64,000 nucleotides of DNA from Methylobacterium sp. E-066 (GTDB lineage Bacteria > Pseudomonadota > Alphaproteobacteria > Rhizobiales > Beijerinckiaceae): positions 1-64,000 of the forward strand of contig NZ_JAKSYO010000094.1 of NCBI RefSeq assembly GCF_022829635.1, written 5' to 3'. Both the position numbers and the translations under genes were made by a program. Under the pieces are notes generated by a model. It ran no database searches and was not told the origin of the DNA. It saw nothing but the letters and a program-made list of their open reading frames with translations. This document shows, piece after piece, positions 44,457 through 54,150 of the stretch (positions within the stretch are counted from its first letter, which is position 1; each line of letters begins with the position of its first letter).

Positions 44457-46538
44457 CTACTCTGCCGCCGCGAGCGGCCGCGACTCGGCGGCGCGCTCGC
44501 GGGCGAGGCGCGAGCACTCGGCCAGCACCCGCGAGGCGCGGGCGATGGGGTTGGTGAGGTAGAAGTCGGTCACCGGGGAGGCGAAGGCGGGGCCATTGGT
44601 AGCGCCGCCGAGGCCCGCCAGCCGATCCACGGCCGCCGCGACATCGCCGGTCTCCACGGTGCCGACCGCCGCGAAATGCGGGTGGGCGGCGTAGAGGGCC
44701 CGGCGCAGCGCAGTGAGCGAATCGAACGGCAGGCGTTGGCCCAGAACGTCCGACAGGGCGCGCAGGATCGCCCAATCCTCACGGGCATCCCCCGGCGGGA
44801 AGCCGGCGCGGTTGCCCATCTGCACCCGGCCTTCCGTGTTCACCCAGGTCGCGGACTTCTCGGTATAGGCCGCGCCCGGCAGGATCACGTCCGCCCGGGA
44901 GGCGCCGCGGTCGCCATGGGTGCCCTGGTAGATCACGAAGGCGCCCGGCGCCACGTCGTGCTCGTCGGCGCCGAGATTGAACAGCACGTCGACGCCGCCG
45001 GCCGCCAGCATGGCCGGGAAGCCGAGGCCGCCCTCCCCCGGCACGAAGCCGAGATCGAGGGCGCCGACCCGGGCCGCGGCCGTGTGCAGAACGCCGAAGC
45101 CGTTCCACTCGGGGCCGATCGCACCGATCTCCTTGGCGAGCGCTGCCGCCGCCGCCAGGATGCCGGGCTCGACGTTGGCGCCGACGATGACCAGCGGCGC
45201 CTTCGCGGCCTTGAGGGTCTCGAGGAAGCTGTGCTCGCCGCGGGCGAGGCCCGCCAGTGATTCGGGGCCGGCGCCGATGTAGTGGCTCGGATAGGTCAGG
45301 TCGACCGGCTCGCCGATCACCCCGACCGCGAGCGGGCCCATGCGCCAGCGCTTGCGGATCCGGACGTTGAGGAGCGAGGCCTCGGTGCGCGGGTTGGCGC
45401 CGACGATCAGGATCGCGTCCGCGGCCTCGATGCCCGGGATGGTCGGGTTGAACAGGTAGGAGGCGCGGCCGAGCGTCGGATCGAGCCCGGTCTCGGTCTG
45501 CCGGCAATCGAGGTTGGGCGTGCCCAGCGCGCGCATCAGCTCGCGCAGGGCAAAGATCTCCTCGACGCCCGCGAGGTCGCCGACCACGGCGCCGATGCGC
45601 TTGGGATCGGTCGCCTTCACCTTGGCGGCGATGGCCTGGAACGCCTCGCCCCAGGAGGCGGGCCGCAGCCGGCCGTTCTCGCGCAGGTACGGGCGGTCGA
45701 GGCGCTGCATCCGCAAGCCATCGACATGGTAGCGGGTCTTGTCGGAGATCCACTCCTCGTTGATCTCTTCGCTGACCCGCGGCTCGATCTGCATCACCTC
45801 GCGGCCGCGGGTGTCGATGCGGATCGACGAGCCGACCGCGTCCATCACGTCGACCGATTCGGTCTTGTTCAGCTCCCAGGGCCGGACGTTGTAGCTCTGC
45901 GGCCTGTGCACCAGGGCGCCCACCGGGCAGAGGTCGGCGACGTTGCCCTGGAGCTCCGAGGCCATGGACTGCTCGAGGTAGCTGGTGATTTCCATGTCCT
46001 CGCCGCGGCCGATGGCGCCGAGGTCGGGCACGCCCGCCACCTCCGCCAGGAAGCGCACGCAGCGAGTGCAGTGGATGCAGCGGTTCATCGCGGTCCGCAC
46101 CAGCGGGCCGATATGCTTCTCCTCGACTGCGCGCTTGTTCTCCTGGTAGCGGGTCGAATCGACCCCGTAGGCCATCGCCTGGTCCTGTAGGTCGCAATGG
46201 CCGCCCTGGTCGCAGATCGGGCAATCGAGCGGGTGGTTGATGAGGAGGAACTCCATCACCCCTTCCCGGGCCTTCTTGGTCAGGCCGGAGCGGGTCAGCA
46301 CCTCCGGCGGCTCGCCGTTCGGGCCGGGGCGGCAATCCTTCACCGCGTAAGCGCAGCTCGCCACCGGCTTGGGCGCACCCTTCAGCTCCACCAGGCACAT
46401 CCGGCAATTGCCGGCGATCGACAGGCGCTCGTGGAAGCAGAAGCGCGGGATCTCGGCCCCCGCGGCCTCGCAGGCCTGGAGCAGCGTGTATTCGGCCGGA
46501 ACCTCGACCTCGGTGCCGTCGACGAGGATTTTTGTCAT
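44457..46538 (-). CDS. nuoG: NADH-quinone oxidoreductase subunit G
   Basis: A 693-residue 75-kDa-type subunit. The N-terminal 2Fe-2S site is in [19 protein letters not shown] His-Cys3 cluster ([18 protein letters not shown]) and a 4Fe-4S motif ([10 protein letters not shown]) follow, and the rest is an inactive molybdopterin-oxidoreductase domain. It carries electrons from NuoF/E toward NuoI. It begins 10 bases after the first small coiled-coil gene. Confidence 0.96.
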   Translation of the reverse strand: MTKILVDGTEVEVPAEYTLLQACEAAGAEIPRFCFHERLSIAGNCRMCLVELKGAPKPVASCAYAVKDCRPGPNGEPPEVLTRSGLTKKAREGVMEFLLINHPLDCPICDQGGHCDLQDQAMAYGVDSTRYQENKRAVEEKHIGPLVRTAMNRCIHCTRCVRFLAEVAGVPDLGAIGRGEDMEITSYLEQSMASELQGNVADLCPVGALVHRPQSYNVRPWELNKTESVDVMDAVGSSIRIDTRGREVMQIEPRVSEEINEEWISDKTRYHVDGLRMQRLDRPYLRENGRLRPASWGEAFQAIAAKVKATDPKRIGAVVGDLAGVEEIFALRELMRALGTPNLDCRQTETGLDPTLGRASYLFNPTIPGIEAADAILIVGANPRTEASLLNVRIRKRWRMGPLAVGVIGEPVDLTYPSHYIGAGPESLAGLARGEHSFLETLKAAKAPLVIVGANVEPGILAAAAALAKEIGAIGPEWNGFGVLHTAAARVGALDLGFVPGEGGLGFPAMLAAGGVDVLFNLGADEHDVAPGAFVIYQGTHGDRGASRADVILPGAAYTEKSATWVNTEGRVQMGNRAGFPPGDAREDWAILRALSDVLGQRLPFDSLTALRRALYAAHPHFAAVGTVETGDVAAAVDRLAGLGGATNGPAFASPVTDFYLTNPIARASRVLAECSRLARERAAESRPLAAAE

Positions 46539-46548
46539 CGGTGCAATC

Positions 46549-46758
46549 TCAGTGCGGGGCGTCGGCCAGATCGAGGCGCCGCTCGATGCGCTCGATGCGA
46601 AGCTCGACCCTGTCGATCCGCCGGTGAACGCCGGCCAGGTTTTCCTCGACCGCGGCCATGCGGCCCTTCAATTCGCGGACATCGTCGCTCAGGCGATCGA
46701 CCTTCTCGTCGATGCGCCGCAGATAGACGAGCATCAGGTTGTCCGGCTGGCTCGTCAT
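46549..46758 (-). CDS. Small coiled-coil protein inside the nuo operon (between nuoF and nuoG)
   Basis: A 69-residue, strongly charged, almost entirely helical protein with heptads such as RIDEKVDRLSDDVRELKGRM and ending RIERRLDLADAPH. It has no signal peptide. The spacing is only 4 bases to the nuoF stop and 10 to the nuoG start, so it belongs to the operon. Its C-terminus closely matches the 84-residue coiled-coil gene upstream of nuoF, so the two look like paralogues. They are not standard Nuo subunits. An accessory or assembly role is only an inference. Confidence 0.75.
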   Translation of the reverse strand: MTSQPDNLMLVYLRRIDEKVDRLSDDVRELKGRMAAVEENLAGVHRRIDRVELRIERIERRLDLADAPH

Positions 46759-46762
46759 CGGC

Positions 46763-48064
46763 CTACTCTGCGGCCATCGGGATCGGGTCGGGATGCGGGT
46801 TGGCCGTGTAGCGGTCGATCCGCTTCTCGATCTCGGGGCGGAAGTGCTTGATCAGGCCCTGGATCGGCCACGCCGCCGCGTCGCCGAGCGCGCAGATCGT
46901 ATGACCCTCAATCTGCTTGGTGACCTCGAACAGCATATCGATCTCGCGCTTCTGCGCCCGGCCCTCGGCCATGCGCAGCATCACGCGCCACATCCAGCCG
47001 GTGCCCTCCCGGCAGGGCGTGCACTGGCCGCACGACTCGTGCTTGTAGAAGTATGAGATGCGGGCGATCGCCGCGACGATGTCGGTGGACTTGTCCAGCA
47101 CGATCACCGCCGCCGTGCCGAGGCCGGAGCCGAGGCCGCGCAGGGTGTCGAAATCCATCTTGGCGTCGATGATCTGGTCGGCCGGCACCAGCGGCACCGA
47201 GGAGCCGCCCGGGATCGAGCAGAGCAGGTTGTCCCAGCCGCCGCGCATGCCGCCGCAATGTCGGTCGACCAGCTCGCGGAAGGTGATGCCCAGCTCCGCC
47301 TCGACGTTGCACGGCTTGTTGACGTGCCCCGAGACGCAGAACAGCTTGGTGCCGGTGTTGTTCTTGCCGCCGAGCCCGGCGAACCAAGCGCCGCCCCGGC
47401 GCAGGATCGTGCCGGCCACCGCGATCGACTCGACGTTGTTGACCGTCGTGGGGCAGCCGTAGAGGCCCATATTGGCCGGGAAGGGCGGCTTGAGCCGCGG
47501 CATGCCCTTCTTGCCTTCGAGGCTCTCGATCAGCGCCGTCTCTTCGCCGCAGATATAGGCGCCGGCGCCGTGGTGGACGTAGATGTCGAAGGGAAAGTCG
47601 TGCACGTTCGACTGGCCGACGAGACGGGCCTCGTAGGCCTCGTCCACCGCCCGCTGCAGGGCGTGCTTCTCGGCCACGTACTCGCCGCGGATGTAAATGT
47701 AGCAGGCATGCGCGCCCATGGCGAAGCAGGCCAGCATGCAGCCCTCGATCAGGAGATGCGGGTCGTGCCGCATGATCTCCCGATCCTTGCAGGTGCCCGG
47801 CTCCGATTCGTCGGCGTTGACGACGAGGTAGTGCGGGCGCCCGTCGGACTTCTTGGGCATGAACGACCACTTGAGGCCGGTGGGGAAGCCCGCGCCGCCG
47901 CGGCCGCGCAGGCCCGACGCCTTCATCTCCTCGATGATCCAGTCGCGGCCCTGCTCCAGGAGGAACTTGGTCCCGTCCCACGCGCCGCGCTGCTTGGCAG
48001 CCTCCAGGCCCGGCGAATGCAGGCCGTAGAGGTTGGTGAAGATGCGATCCTGATCTGCGAGCAT
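46763..48064 (-). CDS. nuoF: NADH-quinone oxidoreductase subunit F
   Basis: A 433-residue flavoprotein subunit that oxidises NADH. The FMN/NADH loops [16 protein letters not shown] and [19 protein letters not shown] are present, and the N3 4Fe-4S ligands are in [12 protein letters not shown] with a later Cys in [14 protein letters not shown] 48064 is correct; the upstream extension is noise. It is flanked on both sides by small coiled-coil genes. Confidence 0.97.
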   Translation of the reverse strand: MLADQDRIFTNLYGLHSPGLEAAKQRGAWDGTKFLLEQGRDWIIEEMKASGLRGRGGAGFPTGLKWSFMPKKSDGRPHYLVVNADESEPGTCKDREIMRHDPHLLIEGCMLACFAMGAHACYIYIRGEYVAEKHALQRAVDEAYEARLVGQSNVHDFPFDIYVHHGAGAYICGEETALIESLEGKKGMPRLKPPFPANMGLYGCPTTVNNVESIAVAGTILRRGGAWFAGLGGKNNTGTKLFCVSGHVNKPCNVEAELGITFRELVDRHCGGMRGGWDNLLCSIPGGSSVPLVPADQIIDAKMDFDTLRGLGSGLGTAAVIVLDKSTDIVAAIARISYFYKHESCGQCTPCREGTGWMWRVMLRMAEGRAQKREIDMLFEVTKQIEGHTICALGDAAAWPIQGLIKHFRPEIEKRIDRYTANPHPDPIPMAAE

Positions 48065-48074
48065 GAGCTGTCTC

Positions 48075-48329
48075 TTAGCGGACCGGAGTGTCGATGATGT
48101 CGAGGCGGCGCTCGATCCGGGCGAGTCGCGAGTCGAGGGCACCGAACGCTTCGTAGAGGTTGCCGATATCGGTCTGCACGGCGTTCATCTGCACCTGCTG
48201 GGCCTGCTGGTTACCGCGCACGCCCTTCAGCTCGCCACGCACCTCGCGCAGACCGTCGTCCAGAGTCCCGAGGCGCGTCTGCACTGCTTTCAGTACCTCG
48301 TAGATCAGTTCGTTCGTCACCTCGGCCAT
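48075..48329 (-). CDS. Small coiled-coil protein inside the nuo operon (between nuoE and nuoF)
   Basis: An 84-residue helical protein: [20 protein letters not shown], then charged heptads, and a C-terminus [17 protein letters not shown] that is almost the same as that of the 69-residue gene after nuoF. It is 5 bases behind nuoE and 10 before nuoF. It probably arose by duplication of, or gave rise to, the other one. Its role is unknown; it could be a scaffold or regulator of complex I, or a hitchhiking gene. Confidence 0.75.
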   Translation of the reverse strand: MAEVTNELIYEVLKAVQTRLGTLDDGLREVRGELKGVRGNQQAQQVQMNAVQTDIGNLYEAFGALDSRLARIERRLDIIDTPVR

Positions 48330-48334
48330 CGCGG

Positions 48335-49639
48335 TCAGGTCCCGGTGGCCGACAGCGTCTGAGCCTGCCCGACCCAGTTCTCCCGGTCGATGCGACCCGG
48401 GAACGCGAGGTACGTCCCGACCCAGGTGATCTCGTCGCGGGTCCAGGCGGCGATCTGGTCGAAATGGTAGATGCCAAGCCCGTTCAGGCGCTGGCTGTTG
48501 CCTGGGCCGATGCCCTTGATCCGGGTGAGATCGTCCGGCTTGCCGGCGCGGGCAGCGTCGAGGCCGGCCGGCCGGGTGCCGACCGCGTTCGCCTTCTGCT
48601 CCGGGGTCGCGTCCTTCGGCAGGGCGGCGAGCGCTCCGGCGACGCGGGCCTCCTCGGCTTCCGCCGCGACCTCGCCCTCGCTGGCGCCGGAGGCCTCCGG
48701 CTGCGGCGGCGGCGTATCCCGAGTCAGGCTCGATTGCGTTCCGGCCTCGGCCCCCGCCGCCTCGCCGGCGGCTGCGGCAGGGCTCGTGCCGGGCACATTC
48801 GCAGCGGTCCGATCCTCCGGCTTGACCGGCTCCTCACCCCGCGCGGCGCGCTGGGCGGGGGCGTCGGACGACGGCCGTTCCGTCTGCCGGCCGGCATCGG
48901 GCCTGGCGGGCTTCGGGTCGGCGGCGGCGCGCTGCTCGCTCGACCGAGCCTCGTCCGTCTTCGCATCCTGATCCTCAGGCTTTGCGGTGTCCTCGAAGCG
49001 CTTGCGCCAAGCCCCGACCCGGGACCCGTCGAACAGGGTCGGATCGGTGAGCGTGTCCGGGCCGCCCTGCGGCTCGGAGGCCTGGCGCCCGGTCTGCGAG
49101 CCGACCTTGACCGGCCGGCCGGCCGCGAGGTCGTCCATCAGCGTGCCGAGCGATTCGGGCGTCAGATCCTCGTAGTAATCCTGGTTGATCTGCACCATCG
49201 GGGCGTTGCAGCAGGCGCCCAGGCACTCGACTTCGAGCCAGGAGAAATTGCCGTCGGCCGAGACGTGGCCGGAGGGGCCGAGGCGCGCCTCGAGCATCTC
49301 CTTCAGGCCCCGAGCGCCGCAGGAATCGCACGGCACCGTGCCGCAGACCTGGATCCAGAAGCGGCCCACCGGCTCCAGGGCGAACATCGTGTAGAAGGTC
49401 GCCACCTCCAGCACGCGAATGTTGGGCATGCCGAGCTCGGCCGCCACAGCCTCGATGGCTGCCCGCGGCAGCCAGCCGCCGTTCTGCTCCTGCGCCTTCC
49501 AGAGCAGCGAGATCACCGCGGAGGCCTGGCGGCCCTCCGGGTACTTGGCGATCTGGGTCTTGGCCCAGGCGGCGTTCTCGGGGGAGAACGCGAAGCTCTC
49601 GGGCTGCTCAGAGGCCGGCGCGAGTCTGCGGTTTGCCAT
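48335..49639 (-). CDS. nuoE: NADH-quinone oxidoreductase subunit E with long C-terminal extension
   Basis: 434 residues, twice the usual NuoE. Residues 1 to about 205 are the thioredoxin-like 2Fe-2S domain (Cys in CGTVPCDSC and CLGACCN; N1a cluster). About 210-360 is disordered, rich in Ala, Glu, Pro and Asp. The last 70 residues form a helix-hairpin-helix-like domain, IKGIGPGNSQRLNGLGIYHF then WTRDEITWVGTYL. Rhizobial NuoE proteins often have this tail; its role in complex I is not established. It follows nuoD by 12 bases. Confidence 0.93.
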   Translation of the reverse strand: MANRRLAPASEQPESFAFSPENAAWAKTQIAKYPEGRQASAVISLLWKAQEQNGGWLPRAAIEAVAAELGMPNIRVLEVATFYTMFALEPVGRFWIQVCGTVPCDSCGARGLKEMLEARLGPSGHVSADGNFSWLEVECLGACCNAPMVQINQDYYEDLTPESLGTLMDDLAAGRPVKVGSQTGRQASEPQGGPDTLTDPTLFDGSRVGAWRKRFEDTAKPEDQDAKTDEARSSEQRAAADPKPARPDAGRQTERPSSDAPAQRAARGEEPVKPEDRTAANVPGTSPAAAAGEAAGAEAGTQSSLTRDTPPPQPEASGASEGEVAAEAEEARVAGALAALPKDATPEQKANAVGTRPAGLDAARAGKPDDLTRIKGIGPGNSQRLNGLGIYHFDQIAAWTRDEITWVGTYLAFPGRIDRENWVGQAQTLSATGT

Positions 49640-49651
49640 CCTGCTAACGCC

Positions 49652-50842
49652 TTACCGATCCACTTCGCCGAACACGATGTCGAGGGTGCCCAGCACGCAC
49701 GACACGTCGGCCAGAAGGTGCCCCCGGCACATCCAATCCATCGCCTGAAGATGCGCGAAGCCTGGCGCGCGGATCTTGCAGCGGTACGGCTTGTTGGTGC
49801 CGTCGGACACGAGATAGACGCCGAACTCGCCCTTGGGCGCTTCCACGGAGGCGTAGACTTCGCCCTCCGGTACGTGGAAGCCCTCGGTGTAGAGCTTGAA
49901 GTGGTGGATGAGCGCTTCCATAGAGCGCTTCATCTCGCGGCGCGGCGGCGGCGCGAACTTGCCGTCGATGGCGGCGATCGGGCCCTGCCCGGCCGGCTCG
50001 CGCAGCTTGGCGCAGCACTGCTTCATGATCTTGGCCGATTCCCGCATCTCCTCCATGCGGATCACCTGCCGATCATAGGTGTCGCCGTTCCGGCCCACCG
50101 GCACGTCGAACTCCATCTCCTCGTAGCACTCGTAGGGCTGCGCCTTGCGCAGGTCCCACGGGATGCCCGAGCCGCGCAGCATGACGCCGGAAAAACCCCA
50201 CTCCATGCACTCGTCCACCGACACGATGCCGATATCGACGTTGCGTTGCTTGAAGATGCGGTTGGCCATGACGAGGTCGTCGAGATCCTGGACGACCTGC
50301 AGGAACGGGTCGCAGAACGCCTCGATATCGTCGATCAGCTTGGGCGGCAGGTCCTGGTGGACGCCGCCCGGCCGGAAGTAGTTGGCGTGAAGCCGAGCGC
50401 CCGAAGCGCGCTCGTAGAAGATCATCAGCTTCTCGCGCTCCTCGAAGCCCCAGAGCGGGGGCGTAAGGGCGCCGACATCCATCGCCTGCGTGGTGACGTT
50501 GAGCAGGTGCGACAGCAGCCGGCCGATCTCGCAGAACAGCACGCGGATCAGCTGCGCGCGCCGGGGCACCTCGATCCCCGCGAGCTTCTCGATCGCCAGG
50601 CAGAAGGCGTGCTCCTGGTTCATCGGCGACACGTAGTCGAGCCGGTCGAAATAGGGCGTCGCCTGCAGATAGGTCTTGTGCTCGATCAGCTTCTCGGTGC
50701 CGCGGTGCAGCAGCCCGATATGCGGATCGACCCGCTCGACCACCTCGCCGTCCAGCTCCAGCACAAGGCGCAGCACGCCGTGCGCTGCCGGGTGCTGCGG
50801 GCCGAAATTGATCGCGAAGTTGCGGATGTTGTGTTCTGTCAC
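49652..50842 (-). CDS. nuoD: NADH-quinone oxidoreductase subunit D
   Basis: A 396-residue 49-kDa-type subunit that forms part of the quinone cavity. The motif [19 protein letters not shown] (His pair) and the C-terminal DIVFGEVDR are typical. The start is a GTG at 50842 ([10 protein letters not shown]); the frame upstream of it is Arg/Ser-rich noise. It follows nuoC by 16 bases. It is fully separate from NuoC, unlike in E. coli. Confidence 0.95.
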   Translation of the reverse strand: MTEHNIRNFAINFGPQHPAAHGVLRLVLELDGEVVERVDPHIGLLHRGTEKLIEHKTYLQATPYFDRLDYVSPMNQEHAFCLAIEKLAGIEVPRRAQLIRVLFCEIGRLLSHLLNVTTQAMDVGALTPPLWGFEEREKLMIFYERASGARLHANYFRPGGVHQDLPPKLIDDIEAFCDPFLQVVQDLDDLVMANRIFKQRNVDIGIVSVDECMEWGFSGVMLRGSGIPWDLRKAQPYECYEEMEFDVPVGRNGDTYDRQVIRMEEMRESAKIMKQCCAKLREPAGQGPIAAIDGKFAPPPRREMKRSMEALIHHFKLYTEGFHVPEGEVYASVEAPKGEFGVYLVSDGTNKPYRCKIRAPGFAHLQAMDWMCRGHLLADVSCVLGTLDIVFGEVDR

Positions 50843-50858
50843 TGACAGTCTCCGCGGT

Positions 50859-51509
50859 TCAGGCCGACGTCTTCTTCTCGTCTCCGGGCAGCACGTAGTC
50901 GGTGCCTTCCCACGGAGACAGGAAGTCGAAGTTGCGGAACTCTTGGGTGAGCTGGACGGGCTCGTAGACGACCCGCGCCTCGTCCTGGTCGTACCGGACC
51001 TCAACGAAGCCGGTCAGCGGAAAATCCTTGCGCAGGGGGTGCCCCTCGAACCCGTAATCGGTGAGCAGGCGGCGCAGGTCCGGATGCCCCGAGAACAGGA
51101 TGCCGTAGAGGTCGTAGGTCTCGCGCTCGTACCAGTTGGCGGCCGGAAAAACCTCGATCGCCGAGGGGACCGGGGTCACCTCGTCGGTCTGCACCTTCAC
51201 CCGGATGCGCGCGTTGTGGCGCAGCGAGAGCAGGTGGTAGACCACGTCGAAGCGCTTCTCGCGCTGCGGATAATCCGCGCCGCAGATGTCGATGAAGCTG
51301 CGGAACGCGCAGGCCGGGTCGTCGCGCAGGTAGGTCAGCGCGTAGACGATGTCGGAGGCCTGGACCACCAGGGTCAGCTCGCCGAATGCGATAGCGTGCG
51401 ACACCACCGCCGGGCCGAGCGCGCCGGTAACCCGCTCGGCCAGCGCCGTCAGGGCAGCCGCGCCGCTCTCCGGCTGCGTATGCGACAGGATCGAGATGCC
51501 GTTGGTCAT
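50859..51509 (-). CDS. nuoC: NADH-quinone oxidoreductase subunit C
   Basis: A 216-residue 30-kDa-type subunit. Family signature: [20 protein letters not shown], then [20 protein letters not shown]. It supports the peripheral arm around NuoD. It starts 9 bases after nuoB. Confidence 0.96.
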   Translation of the reverse strand: MTNGISILSHTQPESGAAALTALAERVTGALGPAVVSHAIAFGELTLVVQASDIVYALTYLRDDPACAFRSFIDICGADYPQREKRFDVVYHLLSLRHNARIRVKVQTDEVTPVPSAIEVFPAANWYERETYDLYGILFSGHPDLRRLLTDYGFEGHPLRKDFPLTGFVEVRYDQDEARVVYEPVQLTQEFRNFDFLSPWEGTDYVLPGDEKKTSA

Positions 51510-51518
51510 GGCCGCTCC

Positions 51519-52118
51519 TCAGCGCTCGATCGTGCCGGTGCGGCGGATCTTCTTCTGGAGAAGCAGCACGCCGTAGAGCAGCGCCTCGGCGGTGGGCGGG
51601 CAGCCGGGCACATAGATGTCCACCGGTACCACCCGGTCGCAGCCGCGCACCACCGAGTAGGAATAGTGATAGTAGCCGCCGCCGTTGGCGCAGGAGCCCA
51701 TCGAGATCACGTAGCGCGGCTCCGGCATCTGGTCGTAGACCTTGCGCAGGGCCGGAGCCATCTTGTTGGTCAGGGTGCCGGCGACGATCATCACGTCGGA
51801 CTGGCGCGGCGAGCCGCGGGGCGCGAAGCCGAAGCGCTCGCAATCGTAGCGCGGCATCGACATCTGCATCATCTCGACGGCGCAGCAGGCGAGCCCGAAG
51901 GTCATCCACATCAGCGAGCCGGTGCGGGCCCAGTTGATCAGCTCGTCCGTGGTGGTGAGCAGGAAGCCACGGTCGGCCAGCTCGTCGCTGATCGACAGGA
52001 AGGTCGGATCGTCGGCGCCGATCGGCCGGCCGGTGTTGGGATCGATGATCCCCTTGGGCTGGGGCGCGACCGCGGGGGCGCGGGACAGGCTGTGGGTCGT
52101 GTCGGTGATCAGGGCCAT
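51519..52118 (-). CDS. nuoB: NADH-quinone oxidoreductase subunit B
   Basis: A 199-residue PSST-type subunit carrying cluster N2, next to the quinone. The ligands are the tandem Cys in GLACCAVEM, plus Cys in GSCANGGG and [12 protein letters not shown] 52118 is the family start; a longer frame from 52388 reads through the nuoA gene region and is spurious. Confidence 0.97.
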   Translation of the reverse strand: MALITDTTHSLSRAPAVAPQPKGIIDPNTGRPIGADDPTFLSISDELADRGFLLTTTDELINWARTGSLMWMTFGLACCAVEMMQMSMPRYDCERFGFAPRGSPRQSDVMIVAGTLTNKMAPALRKVYDQMPEPRYVISMGSCANGGGYYHYSYSVVRGCDRVVPVDIYVPGCPPTAEALLYGVLLLQKKIRRTGTIER

Positions 52119-52159
52119 CGGCGACTCGGAATGCGGTGCGGGCAGGCTGCTGTTGCGAA

Positions 52160-52525
52160 TCAATCCCACTCGAGGGCGCCCTTGCGCCACTCGTAGACGA
52201 AACCGACCGTCAGCACGCCCAGGAAGACGATCATCGACCAGAAGCCGAACCAGCCAAGGTCTCCGAAGGTGATCGCCCACGGGAACAGGAACGCGACCTC
52301 GAGATCGAAGATGATGAACAGGATCGCCACGAGGTAGAACCGCACGTCGAACTTCATGCGGGCATCGTCGAAAGCATTGAAGCCGCACTCGTAGGCCGAG
52401 AGCTTCTCCGGATCCGGGCTCTTGAAGGCGACCAGGAAGGGCACGACCAGCAGCGCGGTGGCGATGAACAGAGCAACGCCGATGAACACGATGAGCGGAA
52501 GATAGTCCGCCAACAATCCGGTCAT
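52160..52525 (-). CDS. nuoA: NADH-quinone oxidoreductase subunit A
   Basis: A 121-residue, three-helix subunit: [20 protein letters not shown], the loop [20 protein letters not shown], and [20 protein letters not shown] with the conserved Asp-Glu. It is the first gene of the 14-subunit nuo operon, 41 bases ahead of nuoB. ATG 52525 is the family start. Confidence 0.96.
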   Translation of the reverse strand: MTGLLADYLPLIVFIGVALFIATALLVVPFLVAFKSPDPEKLSAYECGFNAFDDARMKFDVRFYLVAILFIIFDLEVAFLFPWAITFGDLGWFGFWSMIVFLGVLTVGFVYEWRKGALEWD

Positions 52526-52792
52526 GCCAGGGCCTCGCGAGAGCGTCTCGTATCGACGTGGGAAACCGCGGTGCGCCGCCGAACCGGATTCGCCCGTGGA
52601 ATTGTTCTTATGCCAGGATGCGCGCGGCCGGAGGCTTAGTCGAGCCGCCGATCCGTGACAATGGCTTGCCGCGTCGCACAACGTGCACGCCCTGTCTTGT
52701 GTAGGGATGTGGGAGCACGCGGCAGCCCTGCAACACGACGCAAGCGCGCAGCCCCTCCAGCGGGCCTTGGCGCAAAACCGTCACGGACACGC
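52526..52792. other. Region between nuoA and the tRNA-Asp promoter
   Basis: About 270 bases without a supported gene. The nuo promoter must lie here on the minus strand. A possible pair (CTCGAC ... CATAAG, minus strand, near 52610-52640) is too weak to call. No repeat element is visible. Confidence 0.4.
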
Positions 52793-52821
52793 TTGACAGC
52801 TCCGGGCCTGGCCCATACACC
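52793..52821 (+). promoter_or_regulatory. Promoter of the tRNA-Asp gene
   Basis: A perfect -35 TTGACA at 52793-52798 is followed after 17 bases by TACACC at 52816 (an overlapping CATACA at 52814 is an alternative -10). The tRNA begins 47 bases after the hexamer end. Confidence 0.55.
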
Positions 52822-52867
52822 CCGCCCCGTCGCCGGGCGAAACGCCCCTTCGAGGCGACCACGCCGT

Positions 52868-52944
52868 GCGGGCGTAGCTCAGTTGGTTAGAGTGCCGGCC
52901 TGTCACGCCGGAGGTCGCGGGTTCGAGTCCCGTCGCCCGCGCCA
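52868..52944 (+). tRNA. tRNA-Asp (GTC)
   Basis: A 77-base cloverleaf: acceptor GCGGGCG (52868-52874) pairs with CGCCCGC (52934-52940), D-arm GCTCAGTTGGTTAGAGT, anticodon stem GCCGG / CCGGA around the loop CTGTCAC giving anticodon GTC, T-arm GTTCGAGTC, discriminator G and an encoded CCA at the end. No repeat of its 3' end is found in the window, so there is no sign of an integrated element. Confidence 0.97.
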
Positions 52945-53021
52945 CTTCCATAAGTCTCTTAAAATCAGAATTTCGGTTTGCCCTTCGCTCGCGTCGGAGG
53001 CGTCCTATCGAGTTCGCGTTG

Positions 53022-53417
53022 TTAGGGCGTTTTGGGGCCTGACACGGAGAACTTCGATGATGCGTTGCGCCGTGCGGGCAGCGGGATGACGGTAAGGAGG
53101 CGACCGTAAAGGTCCTCTTCGATGAGCCAGACGGAGCGAATCCATAGTTCCCGGCCATCGACACCCTTAATTGGGCCTTCGCAGACGATGCGCCTGGACC
53201 CAACCGCGTCGAAAATCATTTGCGCGTCCGGCGCGGACACGTAATGGCTCACCAAGGCATCTGCCAGAATGTTCGGCTGATCCGCTGAAAATCCGAAGCG
53301 AAGCAAAAACTTTGCCTTCGAGCCCCCCTTCGGGTGCGTAGGATTCAGCAAGTAACCGACGATCTTCTCGCCCTGGATGCGCAACCCCAGGAGTGCCGGC
53401 AGGCCCGCGCGACTCAC
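53022..53417 (-). CDS. DUF6883-like small protein
   Basis: A 131-residue protein with the pattern KIVGYLLNPTHPKGGSKAKF, LLRFGFSADQPNILADALVSH, and a beta hairpin ending in GVDGRELWIRSVWLIEEDLYG. I associate this with DUF6883 from memory, a small family often encoded beside DUF4926. Its ATG overlaps the stop of the DUF4926-like gene (ATGA). No signal peptide. Toxin-antitoxin or immunity roles have been proposed for such pairs in general, but nothing in the sequence proves it. Confidence 0.6.
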   Translation of the reverse strand: MSRAGLPALLGLRIQGEKIVGYLLNPTHPKGGSKAKFLLRFGFSADQPNILADALVSHYVSAPDAQMIFDAVGSRRIVCEGPIKGVDGRELWIRSVWLIEEDLYGRLLTVIPLPARRNASSKFSVSGPKTP

Positions 53418-53665
53418 GGCGTGTGGCGACCAGTGCGTCTCAGATTGACTGGTAGCACTGTCGCGAGGGCACCCGCCGGCTCCGGAAATTCGACGAAAAA
53501 GGCTTCGCCGCCCTTCCAGACGCCGACGATGGTCCCTTCGGTGCCGGCCGGGATCGTATCGCCGTCATCGGTCACGACTGGTGCCAGCGCGACCACGTCA
53601 TCGAGATCCCGAAGCGTGGCCCCGGGATCCTCCTTCCGCAGCAGGTATGAGAAGTCGACCGACAT
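53414..53665 (-). CDS. DUF4926-like small protein
   Basis: An 83-residue protein: RDLDDVVALAPVVTDDGDTI then PAGTEGTIVGVWKGGEAFFV and EFPEP...LPVNLRR, the compact SH3-like beta fold of DUF4926. It is coupled to the downstream gene by a four-base overlap. The pair lies just after tRNA-Asp, a location that often collects acquired genes. The start ATG at 53665 has no strong ribosome site. Confidence 0.65.
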   Translation of the reverse strand: MSVDFSYLLRKEDPGATLRDLDDVVALAPVVTDDGDTIPAGTEGTIVGVWKGGEAFFVEFPEPAGALATVLPVNLRRTGRHTP

Positions 53666-53731
53666 GTCTTGAGATTGGCGCCTGCGATGAGCGTGCGCAA
53701 GTCGATGACCCCCGCACAGCGGACCGAAGCC

Positions 53732-54037
53732 TCAGGCCGAGGGCCAGCCGCCCACGCACCGCCCCCGGCGGCGCGCGTCCCGCCGCCCCACCAGCAACGC
53801 GATGGCATCGTGCCGTCCCGGTACGCCCGCGTCGGCGACGTCCTGCGGAGTCAGCCCGATATCCTTCAGCTCCCGCGCCGACAGGGTCGAGAGCCGGTGC
53901 AGGACGCGCCGGTTCATCGCCGCGCGCGACAGTCCCGTCCGCACCTCCACGGCGGCCTCGGCGATCGCCTGGATGGACCGGGCGAGCCAGGACGGCCGGC
54001 CTGCGGCATGGGCGGTCTCAGTGAGGCACTGGTCCAT
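53732..54037 (-). CDS. DUF1127 protein
   Basis: A 101-residue protein from ATG 54037 (GGAGG upstream). The central segment LHRLSTLSARELKDIGLTPQ is the DUF1127 motif (short Arg-rich helix-turn-helix found in many alphaproteobacteria). Small DUF1127 proteins influence phosphate and carbon metabolism or RNA binding in some species; that is family knowledge. It is divergent from the MocR regulator, a frequent partner, and is probably its target. Confidence 0.8.
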   Translation of the reverse strand: MDQCLTETAHAAGRPSWLARSIQAIAEAAVEVRTGLSRAAMNRRVLHRLSTLSARELKDIGLTPQDVADAGVPGRHDAIALLVGRRDARRRGRCVGGWPSA

Positions 54038-54150
54038 GATTCGATCCTCCGTCTGTCCGGAACCCGGCGATCTTGACCACACGGGACTGGCGGCGACAGG
54101 AACAGTTCGGTACGATTTGGAAGAATTGTCCGGTCGGAAAGGCAGTACGG

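Noticed and set aside
52868-53665. Prophage or island attachment at tRNA-Asp
   Set aside because: No integrase and no second copy of the tRNA 3' end in the window; only two small genes follow.
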